Source: Candidatus Merdivicinus excrementipullorum (GTDB taxonomy: Bacteria > Bacillota > Clostridia > Oscillospirales > Ruminococcaceae). Taken from it: a DNA stretch of 64,000 nt. The stretch lies in contig DVJP01000054.1 in assembly GCA_018716725.1 (NCBI GenBank), positions 1 through 64,000 on the forward strand, in the 5' to 3' direction. The notes under the pieces were generated by a model. It saw nothing but the letters and a program-made list of their open reading frames with translations. It searched no databases and was not told the origin of the DNA. A program made the translations under genes and the position numbers. Shown here piece by piece: positions 9,146-17,556 of the stretch. Each line of letters starts with the position of its first letter. Positions within the stretch are counted from its first letter, which is position 1.

Positions 9146-9368
9146 GATACCTAAAATTATAAGCAAAATTATATTTATTGCATGAACTAATACAGGAATC
9201 TATATCGAAAAGTAGACGATACCGGCATTCTAATAGCAAATTTTGGATAGTTACAGAGCTGTCCTTTTTGACATGTGCATCTAAGACAATCAATTTTTAT
9301 CAGCATCTTTATAACCAATCATTGGCCTATCCATGAGATTTCACGCAAAAAAATCCAAAAATTTTTCC
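9146..9368. other. AT-rich intergenic, no gene seen
   Basis: No coding frame of note. It separates the mobile-element debris from the cobalamin operon promoter. Confidence 0.5.
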
Positions 9369-9397
9369 TTTACTTCGCTAATGTGGAAGAATATAAT
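9369..9397 (+). promoter_or_regulatory. Promoter of the cobalamin-uptake operon
   Basis: TTTACT, a 17-nt spacer and TATAAT. It lies about 30 nt upstream of the riboswitch. Confidence 0.65.
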
Positions 9398-9425
9398 AAA
9401 AATGCAATTGAATATTGTGGGATTA

Positions 9426-9602
9426 TGGTTCGTTCACCCTATCTGTTTTAGGGTCGGATGATTAAAAGGGAAACAGGTGAAAATCCTGTGCAGTCCCGCT
9501 ACTGTATTTGCGGAGCAGCTTTCATGATGCCATTGAGGAAATCTTGAGAAGGCGAAAGTCTGCGTTGATGCATAAGCCAGGAGACCTGCCATAAATCCGG
9601 TA
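9426..9602 (+). ncRNA. Cobalamin riboswitch
   Basis: Carries the class hallmarks in order: GGGAAACAGGTGAAAATCC, then GCAGTCCCGCTACTG, then the B12 box AAGCCAGGAGACCTGCC near 9580-9596. It binds adenosyl- or methylcobalamin and should shut off the downstream operon through the terminator at 9680-9716. Confidence 0.93.
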
Positions 9603-9679
9603 ATGAATTCTGCGATGTACAGAACTGTTACAAATGAAGGAAACATGCCTGCTTTCTGCGGGGATGTCTTGGTTTGTAT

Positions 9680-9716
9680 ACGTGTGCTGCCATTGTCAGC
9701 ACACGTATTTTGTTTT
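9680..9716 (+). terminator. Expression-platform terminator of the cobalamin riboswitch
   Basis: ACGTGTGCTG / CAGCACACGT stem with a 7-nt loop followed by ATTTTGTTTT, 80 nt after the B12 box and before the first gene. This fits transcriptional control. Confidence 0.75.
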
Positions 9717-9749
9717 GTCGTCCAAAAAAAGGGAAAGGAGGAACATCCA

Positions 9750-10130
9750 ACGAAGAAAATCGTGATCTTGACCTGTTTGAAAGCAACAAACGGCTGTACT
9801 GGAGCCGCTTGTTTGACGGCGTTTCATAACAGGTCGGGAGCATTCCAGCAGTACCTGGATGAAGGACTGGAGCTTATGGCGTTCTGCCACTGCAACGGCT
9901 GCGGCAGCGTGCTGGAGCAGGACAGCGGTATGCAGGAAAAATTGGAACGGATCTTAAAGATCCATCCGGACGCGGTCCATTTAGGCGTCTGTACTCTGAA
10001 AAAGGAAACCGGCCGGTGCAAAACCATCGAGCAGTTTATCAAAATTTTTCAGGACAATGGCATTCCTGTAATCGACGGGACTCATAACAGTCCACGGCTC
10101 CCCAATATCGGATTGCCTATCACCCTATGA
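9750..10130 (+). CDS. CGGC-domain protein in the cobalamin regulon, apparent ACG start
   Basis: 126 aa. Two Cys-rich motifs (CLKATNGCTGAAC near residues 9-21 and CHCNGCGSVL near 48-57) fit the CGGC domain, thought to bind metal. A good site (GGAAAGGAGG) lies 9 nt before the codon ACG that begins TKKIVILTC, exactly where relatives have ATG. The frame is open upstream but has no ATG or GTG with an RBS. Either an ACG start or a single-base change or error has hit the start. It precedes a BtuFCD-type importer, so it may handle cobalt or corrinoid; its role is not established. Confidence 0.7.
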   Translation, partial: TKKIVILTCLKATNGCTGAACLTAFHNRSGAFQQYLDEGLELMAFCHCNGCGSVLEQDSGMQEKLERILKIHPDAVHLGVCTLKKETGRCKTIEQFIKIFQDNGIPVIDGTHNSPRLPNIGLPITL

Positions 10131-10154
10131 CAAAGCAAAGGAGAAGCAAACATC

Positions 10155-11219
10155 ATGAAGAAAAAATTTTTAGCGTTGGTAATGGCCGCCGTGATGGCTT
10201 TAGGTCTGGCAGGATGCGGGAACGATACCGCCGGCAACGAGAGTTCCAGTGAAACAAGTGTAGCCGACAGCGCCGCCAGCAGTACCGAAACAGCGGATAC
10301 TGCCAGCAGCGCCGCTTCCGGAGAAGAAAACGAGGATTCGGATTATTACCCTGTAACTGTGGAAGTTTACAACGCCTCCAAAGAACTGGTTCCGTACACC
10401 TTTGAGAAATGCCCGGAAAAGACCCTGGTATACGGCCGGAACAATGTGGAAATTATGCTGGCTTTGGGCCTTGGCGACAAAATCCTGATGACTGCTGACT
10501 GCAGCAGCGTCCTTCCGGAATATCAGGAGGAATTTGAAAAAATCCCGAAAATCAAGGATCACCAAGATGTAGGGTACTTTGTGAAAGAATACGCTTTGAG
10601 CTTGGAACCGGATATGGTGATCGGCTGGCGCTCCCTGTTTGAAATGGAAGACCGGATGGGAGACGTTGGGTTCTGGCATGAAAGAAACATCGGCACCTAC
10701 ACCAGCATCAACAGCGTCTTAAAGGACAACCAGTCCCTGGAAAACGAGTACGCGGACATTCGGAATATCGGAACGATTTACAACAAGGTGGAGGAAGCGG
10801 AAGCAATCATATCGGCTATTGAGGCGGACGTTGCAAAGGGAAAAGAAGCAGCCGCCGGCCAGGACCCGCAGCGCATCTTTATCGCGGAAAAATATGAAGG
10901 GGAATATGACGTCTACCACGCAAAAAGCGCGGCCGGCGATATTGCGATGCAGCTGGGCGCAGAGGTGTTGGGAGAAAAGGGCTGGACGGACGAGCAGATC
11001 GTGGACGCCAACCCGGAAGCGATCTTTGCTGTGCACGTCAGTTCTGTTTCCGATGAAGAAGCCGTCGCCCTATACACGGAAAATCCTGCCTTAGCCAGTG
11101 TCGACGCAGTGAAAAACGGCCGTGTGTACCCTGTGGTTTACAGCTTGGCTTACACCCCGGGCGTACGCACCGGCGAAACTGTAAAACTCTTTTTACAGGC
11201 GCTGTACGGCATTGAATAA
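10155..11219 (+). CDS. btuF: Cobalamin/Fe-siderophore-type ABC substrate-binding lipoprotein
   Basis: 354 aa. Signal peptide with lipobox LAGC (Cys 21), an acidic Ser/Ala/Glu linker to about residue 58, then a class III (helical-backbone) binding-protein fold: the segment VYGRNNVEIMLALGLGDKIL, then SLEPDMVIGW, then the C-terminal lobe with the family-typical ending GVRTGETVKLFLQALYGIE. Being under a cobalamin riboswitch and followed by permease and ATPase genes, it most likely binds cobalamin or another corrinoid. An iron-chelate role cannot be excluded from sequence. Confidence 0.85.
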   Translation: MKKKFLALVMAAVMALGLAGCGNDTAGNESSSETSVADSAASSTETADTASSAASGEENEDSDYYPVTVEVYNASKELVPYTFEKCPEKTLVYGRNNVEIMLALGLGDKILMTADCSSVLPEYQEEFEKIPKIKDHQDVGYFVKEYALSLEPDMVIGWRSLFEMEDRMGDVGFWHERNIGTYTSINSVLKDNQSLENEYADIRNIGTIYNKVEEAEAIISAIEADVAKGKEAAAGQDPQRIFIAEKYEGEYDVYHAKSAAGDIAMQLGAEVLGEKGWTDEQIVDANPEAIFAVHVSSVSDEEAVALYTENPALASVDAVKNGRVYPVVYSLAYTPGVRTGETVKLFLQALYGIE

Positions 11220-11230
11220 ATAGGAAAAGA

Positions 11231-11273
11231 CGCGCCAGCAGTATCCATTCCTCCTGCTGGCGCGCCTCTTTTT
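11231..11273 (+). terminator. Intra-operon attenuator hairpin after the binding-protein gene
   Basis: CGCGCCAGCAG / CTGCTGGCGCG stem, 12-nt loop, then CCTCTTTTT. It lies between the binding-protein and permease genes, so permease and ATPase expression should depend on read-through. Confidence 0.7.
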
Positions 11274-11291
11274 CAGAAGGGGAAGATATTC

Positions 11292-12368
11292 ATGCAAAAA
11301 ATTGATTTAAAAGACGGCATTTTCAAGGGACTGCCCATTTATATTTGTATGCTGATTTTATTGGCGATTGTCCTGGTCCTTTCCATCCTATATGCGGTCA
11401 CGGTCGGTTCTGCGGACCTGTCCGTAGAGGAAGTTTACCGGGTGATCCTGTATGAGATATTCCACATCGGGAACCCCGAAGAATGGGGCAGCGGCGCTAC
11501 CCATGACATTGTATGGCTCATCCGACTGCCCCGGATTATTCTGGCTGTGGGCGTTGGGGCCGGGCTGTCGGTAGTAGGCGTTGTGATGCAAGCCATCGTG
11601 CAGAACCCCCTTGCCGACCCGTACATTTTAGGCATTTCTTCCGGCGCTTCCCTGGGGGCGACTTTAACAATCCTGCTCGGCGCCAGCCTGTTTGGGGCGG
11701 CTCAAGTCGGCATCGGCGCTTTTATTGGGGCCATGACGGTCGCTTTTTTGGTAATTGCCATTTCAAATTTCGGCGGCCGGACTACCTCGGTAAAACTGGT
11801 CCTATCCGGCGTGGCGTTAAGCTCCTTATGTTCCGCGTTTTCAAACTTCATTGTCTACATGGCGGACGACCCGGACCGGTTCCGCACCGTCAGCTTCTGG
11901 CTCATGGGCAGCCTGGCGGGGGCGGAGTGGAACAGCAACGCCTGGATCTTAAGCATCGTCCTCATTGCCGTTTTATTCTTTATTACGCAGTCCCGGATTC
12001 TGAATTTGATGCTGTTAGGAGACGACACCGCCGTCACCCTTGGGACAAACCTGCAGCGGTACCGGAGGGTATATCTGATCGTGGCCTCCCTGATGGTCGG
12101 CTTTATTGTGTATGCTTCCGGTGTGATCGGCTTTGTGGGGCTGATAATCCCCCATTTTGTCCGGGGGCTTTTCGGCGTGGACCATAAAAAGCTCCTGCCA
12201 TTGTCGGCTTTGGTGGGCAGCGTCTTTCTGATTTGGGCGGATGTGGTTTCGCGGACAATCCTCCCCAATACAGAACTGCCCATTGGCATTCTGATTTCCG
12301 TGGTCGGCTCGCCTATTTTCATCCTGCTGCTGTTTAAAAAGACTTATAGTTTCGGAGGGAAGTCATGA
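11292..12368 (+). CDS. btuC: FecCD-family ABC transporter permease, cobalamin importer
   Basis: 358 aa with about ten hydrophobic helices. Family motifs: IRLPRIILAVGVGAGLSVVG (about residues 78-97), QAIVQNPLADPYILGISSGA, and near the end ASGVIGFVGLIIPHFVRGLF, the coupling region facing the ATPase. Start at ATG 11292 after AGAAGGGGAAG. Its last 4 nt overlap the ATPase gene (ATGA), so the two are translationally coupled. Works with 10155-11219 and 12365-13126. Confidence 0.9.
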   Translation: MQKIDLKDGIFKGLPIYICMLILLAIVLVLSILYAVTVGSADLSVEEVYRVILYEIFHIGNPEEWGSGATHDIVWLIRLPRIILAVGVGAGLSVVGVVMQAIVQNPLADPYILGISSGASLGATLTILLGASLFGAAQVGIGAFIGAMTVAFLVIAISNFGGRTTSVKLVLSGVALSSLCSAFSNFIVYMADDPDRFRTVSFWLMGSLAGAEWNSNAWILSIVLIAVLFFITQSRILNLMLLGDDTAVTLGTNLQRYRRVYLIVASLMVGFIVYASGVIGFVGLIIPHFVRGLFGVDHKKLLPLSALVGSVFLIWADVVSRTILPNTELPIGILISVVGSPIFILLLFKKTYSFGGKS

Positions 12369-13126
12369 ACCAGATAGAAGCGCATTCCATTTCATTTTCA
12401 TGGGGAGATACGCCTATTCTTCATGATGTATCCCTTTCGGCAGAGCAAGGGAAATTTATCGGCCTGATCGGCCCAAACGGAAGCGGGAAAAGCACGTTCC
12501 TAAAATGTATCTACCGCGTTTTAAAACCAAAAATGGGCTGTGTTTATTTAGCCGGTAAGGACACCCGCAAGATGAAATACAAGGAAACGGCCTGCTTATT
12601 AGGGGTTGTCGCGCAGCATAACCAGTATGACTTTGATTTTTCCGTAAAAGACGTGGTGCTGATGGGCCGGTCGCCCCATAAATCGGTGATGGAGAGGGAC
12701 AACGCGGAGGATTACCGCATTATGCGGGAGGCCTTGGCGGAGGTGGGGCTTCACGATTTTGAAAAAAGGTCCTTTGCCTCTTTGTCCGGCGGCGAGCAGC
12801 AGCGGGTGATATTGGCAAGGGCCCTGGTCCAGCAGACGCCGGTCCTGATCCTGGACGAACCCACGAACCATTTGGACATTAAATACCAGCTGCAGCTTTT
12901 GAACACCGTAAAAAAACAGGCGAAAACGGTTTTGGCGGCGTTCCATGACCTGAATATCGCCGCAATGTATTCGGATGAAATTTATGTGATGGACGAGGGG
13001 CGGGTCTGCGCCCATGGTTCCCCGGCGGAGGTCCTGACAGAAGATTTGATCTATCAGGTCTACGGAGTACACACGCATGTGTTCCAAGGGCCGGAAGGCT
13101 ATCCATACATCCAATACATTAAATAA
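12365..13126 (+). CDS. btuD: ABC transporter ATPase, cobalamin/iron-chelate type
   Basis: 253 aa. Walker A GPNGSGKST (about residues 37-45), Q-loop in VVAQHNQYDF, signature LSGGEQQR, Walker B VLILDEPTNHLD and switch histidine in AAFHDLNIA. All key residues are present. Third subunit of the importer, with its start overlapping the permease stop by 4 nt. A weak hairpin (13147-13178) follows. Confidence 0.92.
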   Translation: MNQIEAHSISFSWGDTPILHDVSLSAEQGKFIGLIGPNGSGKSTFLKCIYRVLKPKMGCVYLAGKDTRKMKYKETACLLGVVAQHNQYDFDFSVKDVVLMGRSPHKSVMERDNAEDYRIMREALAEVGLHDFEKRSFASLSGGEQQRVILARALVQQTPVLILDEPTNHLDIKYQLQLLNTVKKQAKTVLAAFHDLNIAAMYSDEIYVMDEGRVCAHGSPAEVLTEDLIYQVYGVHTHVFQGPEGYPYIQYIK

Positions 13127-13146
13127 GGAAGGCGCAGACAGCACAA

Positions 13147-13178
13147 GGAGCAGGAACGGCGATGCCATTCCTGCTCCT
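13147..13178 (+). terminator. Possible terminator of the cobalamin operon
   Basis: GGAGCAGGAA / TTCCTGCTCC stem with an 11-nt loop. The downstream T content is poor, so termination is uncertain. Confidence 0.45.
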
Positions 13179-13859
13179 CATCAATACCTCATTGGAGGCC
13201 AGTTTTTGAATATCCAGATTTGAAAATACTGGAAGATGCTGTAGCATCTTCCAAAATCATTCAAAATAAGAATCAAAGGCCCTGGTTGAAAAGTTGTGTT
13301 ACCTGACCAGCACACCAAGCAAAGTACTCCAGACGCTTGTGCATTTATCTATCCGTCTAAAGCTGTATTTGGAAACGCTTATATTTAGGCGGCGGAGCAG
13401 TTTGCCGCGGCCTATCGCTGGATCGGCATGCAGATCATCCCCATTTGGAACAATCTGGCTTATTCCCACCCTATGCTCCGGATGCTCGGCAGTCTGCCGG
13501 ATGTCTCACCTGCGACAGCAAACCGTGCTCACTTGTATTGAGCAGGCGTTTCACGGCCTTTCCCTCTTCCAAATTTTGAAGTATAAAAAGGACAGTTTCT
13601 TTTTCAAGAAACTGTCCTCTATGTTTATTTGGCGATTGGGTTTGGCTGTTAAAATTTTTCGGAAACAATCAGCAGAAAAATCATGTTTCTTCTTAGCACC
13701 GTGTCGTTTGCGTTTATCGGGTGATACGGCTCCCATTGATCTGGGACTAATTGAAGCCGGTTTCCTCAATATTTTACAGGTAATGGCAGTATCTGTAAAA
13801 GGATGAAGGAAATACCGGGGGCCGGCATAAAAGCGGCTGCGGCCAGAGATAGAAGATTT
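13179..13859. other. Intergenic with short coding relics
   Basis: Two plus-strand relics look protein-like. Near 13200-13310 a frame encodes EYPDLKILEDAVASSKIIQN. At 13390-13550 a frame encodes AAEQFAAAYRWIGMQIIPIW and NNLAYSHPMLRMLGSLPDVS, then ends in TGA, with a TAG immediately upstream. I do not recognise the family. A minus-strand hairpin at 13585-13618 followed by T5 resembles a terminator. No intact gene. Confidence 0.4.
13585..13618 (-). terminator. Terminator-like hairpin
   Basis: GGACAGTTTCTT / AAGAAACTGTCC stem, 4-nt loop, T5 on the minus strand. The gene upstream of it is no longer recognisable. Confidence 0.5.
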
Positions 13860-14606
13860 TTATTTATTAAAAATGTCTCCGCTTAACTCCCGCACCCAGC
13901 CTTCCACGCAAAAAGCAAGCCATTTTTCGCCTTCTTTCCGGTCTGCCTCCCAGGCGTCCTCCAGCCACTGTGGAAGTTTTTCCAATTCGTGCAAGGCTTC
14001 CATGCGCACAGTATCCTCATGGCGCGCCATCACAAGCTGTGTTTCCCCTTTTCCGCCATGGCCCAGTGAAATCCGTTCGGCGTCGCCGTCCGGATACCGG
14101 GAAAACTCGTCCAAATTGGAAACAACGCGAATCCAGGAAAAAACGTCCGGATTCGGCAGCCGGGAAGGATCTTTCCGCCCCCAGCCGTTTCCCCAGTTCT
14201 TTGCCGCTTCCCGGATGCAGGCGGCGGCCGCGCGCTTCAATGTCAGGCAGGGGAGCCCGTCGGCGCCCTGATGGAATTGCAGAACATAAATGCGCCGGAA
14301 GCCCATATTCATCAGCCCTTTCAGTTCAGCTTTGGCATAGACATAAAAAGCATCCGGGTCAAAATCCACATCCCCTTCTTCAGGCCCTCCGGCCCAGCCC
14401 ATTGTGGAACTGAACGGAATAGAGGGAGCCACCACGCATTCACACTTTTTTTCGATTTCTGTGAGAAGGCTTTCCGCAATCAGAAAATCCGTCCCAACGG
14501 GAAGGTGCGGTCCGTGGTATTCCACGGAGCCGGCGCAGAAAAGCGCCGGGAGATTGCGGCGCACTGCGTCTTGAATCTGCTGGGGGCGCATGGTAATGAG
14601 ATACAT
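13860..14606 (-). CDS. Creatininase-family amidohydrolase
   Basis: 248 aa. The start chosen is the ATG at 14606, preceded by AAGGAG. The metal-binding motif GSVEYHGPHLPVGTD (about residues 26-40) and GHGGKGETQ (about 183-191) mark the creatininase/mycofactocin-MftE superfamily, cytosolic metal-dependent hydrolases of cyclic or linear amides. Last gene of the long catabolic operon, where it could open a lactam or lactone-like intermediate or act on an N-acyl sugar acid; this is inference. Substrate unknown. Confidence 0.8.
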   Translation of the reverse strand: MYLITMRPQQIQDAVRRNLPALFCAGSVEYHGPHLPVGTDFLIAESLLTEIEKKCECVVAPSIPFSSTMGWAGGPEEGDVDFDPDAFYVYAKAELKGLMNMGFRRIYVLQFHQGADGLPCLTLKRAAAACIREAAKNWGNGWGRKDPSRLPNPDVFSWIRVVSNLDEFSRYPDGDAERISLGHGGKGETQLVMARHEDTVRMEALHELEKLPQWLEDAWEADRKEGEKWLAFCVEGWVRELSGDIFNK

Positions 14607-14643
14607 ATGAGTTCTCCTTCCTTGCAAATCTTTCTAACAGAAG

Positions 14644-15552
14644 TCAAACACCCGTCTGAAGGCTTTGGAACAAATTCAGGGTATCTTCCACCATCCGGCG
14701 GATGGATTGGCGCTCTTCCTCATAGGAACGCCGCAGAGAAACCGGATAGGGACCCAGATCAAAGCCGCGGGCTTCCATGGCCAGCTGATAGCCATATGGA
14801 AAAAATACTTTTTTCATTTTCCCGGTTGCCCGGGCAATCAACCGCTGAAGCTGCAAAGCCCGCTCCCGGTTCCCCTTTTGGGTTTCCGTAAAAAGCGCGC
14901 GCATAATCTCGGGGAAAATACCGGCAGAAGCTGTCATACAGCCGTCCGCGCCCAATTCCAACGCACTGAAAAGCATTTCTTCCCATCCGACAAACAGGTG
15001 AAACTCCCGCTTTTCTTCTGCCGCCATCGCTTGCACGGCTAAAAAATGATCGATACTTCCGCTGGAATCTTTCATCCCCATGATATTTTGACAGCGGAAT
15101 AAATCACGGAGCGTATCCGGGCCAATGGGATTTGCGTAAAGCGGGATGTGGTAGAGGATAATCGGAAGCCGGAGGGATTCCGCCACAGTTAGCAGCCCGT
15201 CCCGCACCACCTCCTGGGGGTATGGAAAGTAAAAGGGGGCGGACAGCACCGCGCCGCTTGCTCCAAGGCTTTCACAGTACCGCCCCAACTGTATGGCGTC
15301 TTTGGTATTGGAGGCGCTGATTCCCGGAAAGACCGGCGCCCTTCCTTTTGCCTCCTCCACTACGGCTTCGATGAAACGGCATTTTTCTTCCAAGGGCAGA
15401 TGAATCTGGCCGCCCACATTGCTGACGGGAAAAAGCCCATGGACGCCTTTTTCAATTAAAAACTCCGTTAAGCGTCGGACTTCCTCGGTGTTTACCTTGC
15501 CGTCAGGGCACAGCGGAGTGAGCATCGCCGCATAAATTCCTTTCCAGTTCAA
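14644..15552 (-). CDS. Dihydrodipicolinate synthase/N-acetylneuraminate lyase-family protein
   Basis: 302 aa class I aldolase-fold enzyme. The start is the TTG at 15552, behind GGAGGAGGAAACGC and overlapping the stop of the upstream gene by 4 nt; the open frame upstream of it lies inside that gene. The Schiff-base lysine is in GMKDSSG (Lys about 164) and the catalytic tyrosine in ILYHIPLYAN (about 136). Members cleave or form 2-keto acids (pyruvate plus aldehyde). In this operon a 2-keto-3-deoxy sugar acid aldolase or dehydratase is plausible. Confidence 0.88.
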   Translation of the reverse strand: MNWKGIYAAMLTPLCPDGKVNTEEVRRLTEFLIEKGVHGLFPVSNVGGQIHLPLEEKCRFIEAVVEEAKGRAPVFPGISASNTKDAIQLGRYCESLGASGAVLSAPFYFPYPQEVVRDGLLTVAESLRLPIILYHIPLYANPIGPDTLRDLFRCQNIMGMKDSSGSIDHFLAVQAMAAEEKREFHLFVGWEEMLFSALELGADGCMTASAGIFPEIMRALFTETQKGNRERALQLQRLIARATGKMKKVFFPYGYQLAMEARGFDLGPYPVSLRRSYEEERQSIRRMVEDTLNLFQSLQTGV

Positions 15553-16514
15553 AGCGTTTCCTCCTCTTCCAAATAAATGACGTTTCCGGTGTGGGCGCTC
15601 CGGGTCATGGCTTTTAGGATTTCCATAACAGGAGAGAATTCTTCCAATGTTACCGGGCTTTGGCTGGTTTCCCCCAGCAGATACGCCGCCGTTTGTTCCA
15701 ATCCTGTGGCATACGCGGGAGAAGCCAAGGGGATTTCCTGCTTTTCTTCCCCCCATTTTTGAAAGAATACTTTGCCGTGTTGGATTTCAATGCCGCCGGA
15801 TACCCCTTCCAAACGGGCCGTTCCGAAAAAATCCGTTTGCTGCAGGCTGCAATGCCAGTCTACGGTATAATCTATCAAAGCGCCGTTTCTCATTTCCAGA
15901 ATGGCGGAGGCCAATGTGCCTTTGGCCGGACTCCCTTTTCGGGGAGAACAGGAGCGGGCGTAAACAGAACGCACGTCCAATCCAAACAGGGACTGCATGA
16001 CGCTGATATGGTGGAATGCCAGGTCATGGATGGCAAGTTGGTCATATGCGCTTTCCCAGGGACAGATCTCGCCGTTGATGCCGCTTTCCCAGCGGATATA
16101 TTCCAGCGGACCGGTACGGCCCTTTTGGAGTAATGACCGGACGATTGCCGCCAATGGGTTCAGCCGGTAAAATTCCCCCACATAAACCCGGGCGCCGGTT
16201 TCCTGCTGGATTTGCCGGATTTCCTCAAAATCCTCAAAGGATTTTAAGCGGAATTTTTGAATGAGCAGGGGAATCTTCCGCCGCATCAGCAATTCTTCAT
16301 ATTCTTTCCGGTTCTTTCGGTAATTTGGCACGCCGATTACCGCCAGATGAGGCTGGAACCGGCAGACCGCTTCTTCCAGAGAGGGAAAATCCTTCCGGCA
16401 ATTCTCCGGCGCCGACGATTCCTCATATCCGTTCCAAAATGCATACGCAAATTGGTGTTGGGAAAAACAGGAAAGCGGTTGGGCTTGATCGCTGCCCACA
16501 AATAAAATCCGCAT
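15549..16514 (-). CDS. Gfo/Idh/MocA-family oxidoreductase, divergent nucleotide motif
   Basis: 321 aa. The C-terminal domain is typical (GEFYRLNPLAAIVRSLL; HDLAFHHISVMQSLFG). The Rossmann half is altered: the N-terminus reads MRILFVGSDQAQPL instead of GxGxxG, and the usual EKP motif is IQKF. It may bind NAD(P) weakly or act on an unusual substrate. Expected role: oxidation or epimerisation of a sugar or cyclitol. Sits between the aldo/keto reductase gene and the lyase gene in the operon. Confidence 0.82.
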   Translation of the reverse strand: MRILFVGSDQAQPLSCFSQHQFAYAFWNGYEESSAPENCRKDFPSLEEAVCRFQPHLAVIGVPNYRKNRKEYEELLMRRKIPLLIQKFRLKSFEDFEEIRQIQQETGARVYVGEFYRLNPLAAIVRSLLQKGRTGPLEYIRWESGINGEICPWESAYDQLAIHDLAFHHISVMQSLFGLDVRSVYARSCSPRKGSPAKGTLASAILEMRNGALIDYTVDWHCSLQQTDFFGTARLEGVSGGIEIQHGKVFFQKWGEEKQEIPLASPAYATGLEQTAAYLLGETSQSPVTLEEFSPVMEILKAMTRSAHTGNVIYLEEEETL

Positions 16515-16541
16515 AGGCTGGAACCTCCGTATTCAAGTAGT

Positions 16542-17504
16542 TTACGAATAATTGGCTTCATCCGGAATGCGAATGTTACCGCACTGATTCTGAAATCGGA
16601 AAAGGGCTGCCCACTGTTCCGGATAAAGAGGATTTTCCATCGCCTGGATAGTTGATTCCAGATTGGAAATCCGTTTGATCCCGTTTAAGGTCATGTCCAC
16701 GTCCGGATTGAGAAGGGAGAACTGCAAGGATGCCGCGATGCTGTCAATGTTAAAACGCTGGCACAGATCCCGCAGTTCTTTTGCGTAATGCCGCCGCTTT
16801 GCGCCCAACCCGCCAACGGCTTTTTCGGTGGGGTCCTTCTCCTTCAAAAGGCCGAACAGAAGCACGGAAGAATTGATAAAAGCTGCGTTTTTTTCTTTGG
16901 CAAGGCGGATAATTGGTTCAGCGGACAGCTTCAGGAGATTATAATCCATATAGCTTAACGCGGAATCCACCCGTCCGTCGGCCAGGGCTTGGCAGTGAGC
17001 TGTTATGGAGCGGGTTCCCATGCCAATGTAATCAATCATCCCCTCTTTTTTCCGCTCTTCCAGAAACGGGATAACCTCGTCCATGCAAATGCCGTAGGAT
17101 TCGCTGTCATGAATTTGGTACAGGTCGATGTGATCAACGCCTAAGCGCTCAAAGCTTTCATAAAAAAGCCGCTGAAACTGCTCAAATGCTTCCGGTTGCC
17201 TGAGAAAATTGCCGTCCGGATCTTTGGGCGGGCGGTATTGGCATTTGGTTGCAAGGAAAATCGTTTTCCGGTCAATCTGCCGGAGAAATTCTCCCACAAC
17301 ACGTTCGCTTTCTCCATATTCGCGGGAGGTATCAAAATAGCGGAATCCTTTTTCATAACATTTCAGCAGCAGAGAAACGTCCTCGTTCATGGAGGCGGTA
17401 CTGTTTCCTCCGCGCCCGACCCAGGCGCACCCCACGCCCAGCCGCAGCTTTCTGCCTTCCAATTCCCATTGGAACCGGCTGATACGTTCTTTGATGTTTT
17501 CCAT
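16542..17504 (-). CDS. Aldo/keto reductase
   Basis: 320 aa (beta/alpha)8 NAD(P)H-dependent oxidoreductase. The catalytic tetrad is visible: Asp and Tyr in FRYFDTSREYGESERVVGE, Lys in FLATKCQ, His in DLYQIHD. The start ATG at 17504 has AAAGGAGCC upstream. In the operon it follows the six-hairpin protein gene by about 50 nt. It may reduce or oxidise a sugar aldehyde; substrate unknown. Confidence 0.88.
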   Translation of the reverse strand: MENIKERISRFQWELEGRKLRLGVGCAWVGRGGNSTASMNEDVSLLLKCYEKGFRYFDTSREYGESERVVGEFLRQIDRKTIFLATKCQYRPPKDPDGNFLRQPEAFEQFQRLFYESFERLGVDHIDLYQIHDSESYGICMDEVIPFLEERKKEGMIDYIGMGTRSITAHCQALADGRVDSALSYMDYNLLKLSAEPIIRLAKEKNAAFINSSVLLFGLLKEKDPTEKAVGGLGAKRRHYAKELRDLCQRFNIDSIAASLQFSLLNPDVDMTLNGIKRISNLESTIQAMENPLYPEQWAALFRFQNQCGNIRIPDEANYS

Positions 17505-17556
17505 TGCAAGGCTCCTTTCTTTCAGTTATACGGAATTAACATCGGCGGCAGTTTCG

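Noticed and set aside
13294..13806. 170-codon plus-strand frame
   Set aside because: Covers two different relic frames and a minus-strand terminator; not one gene.
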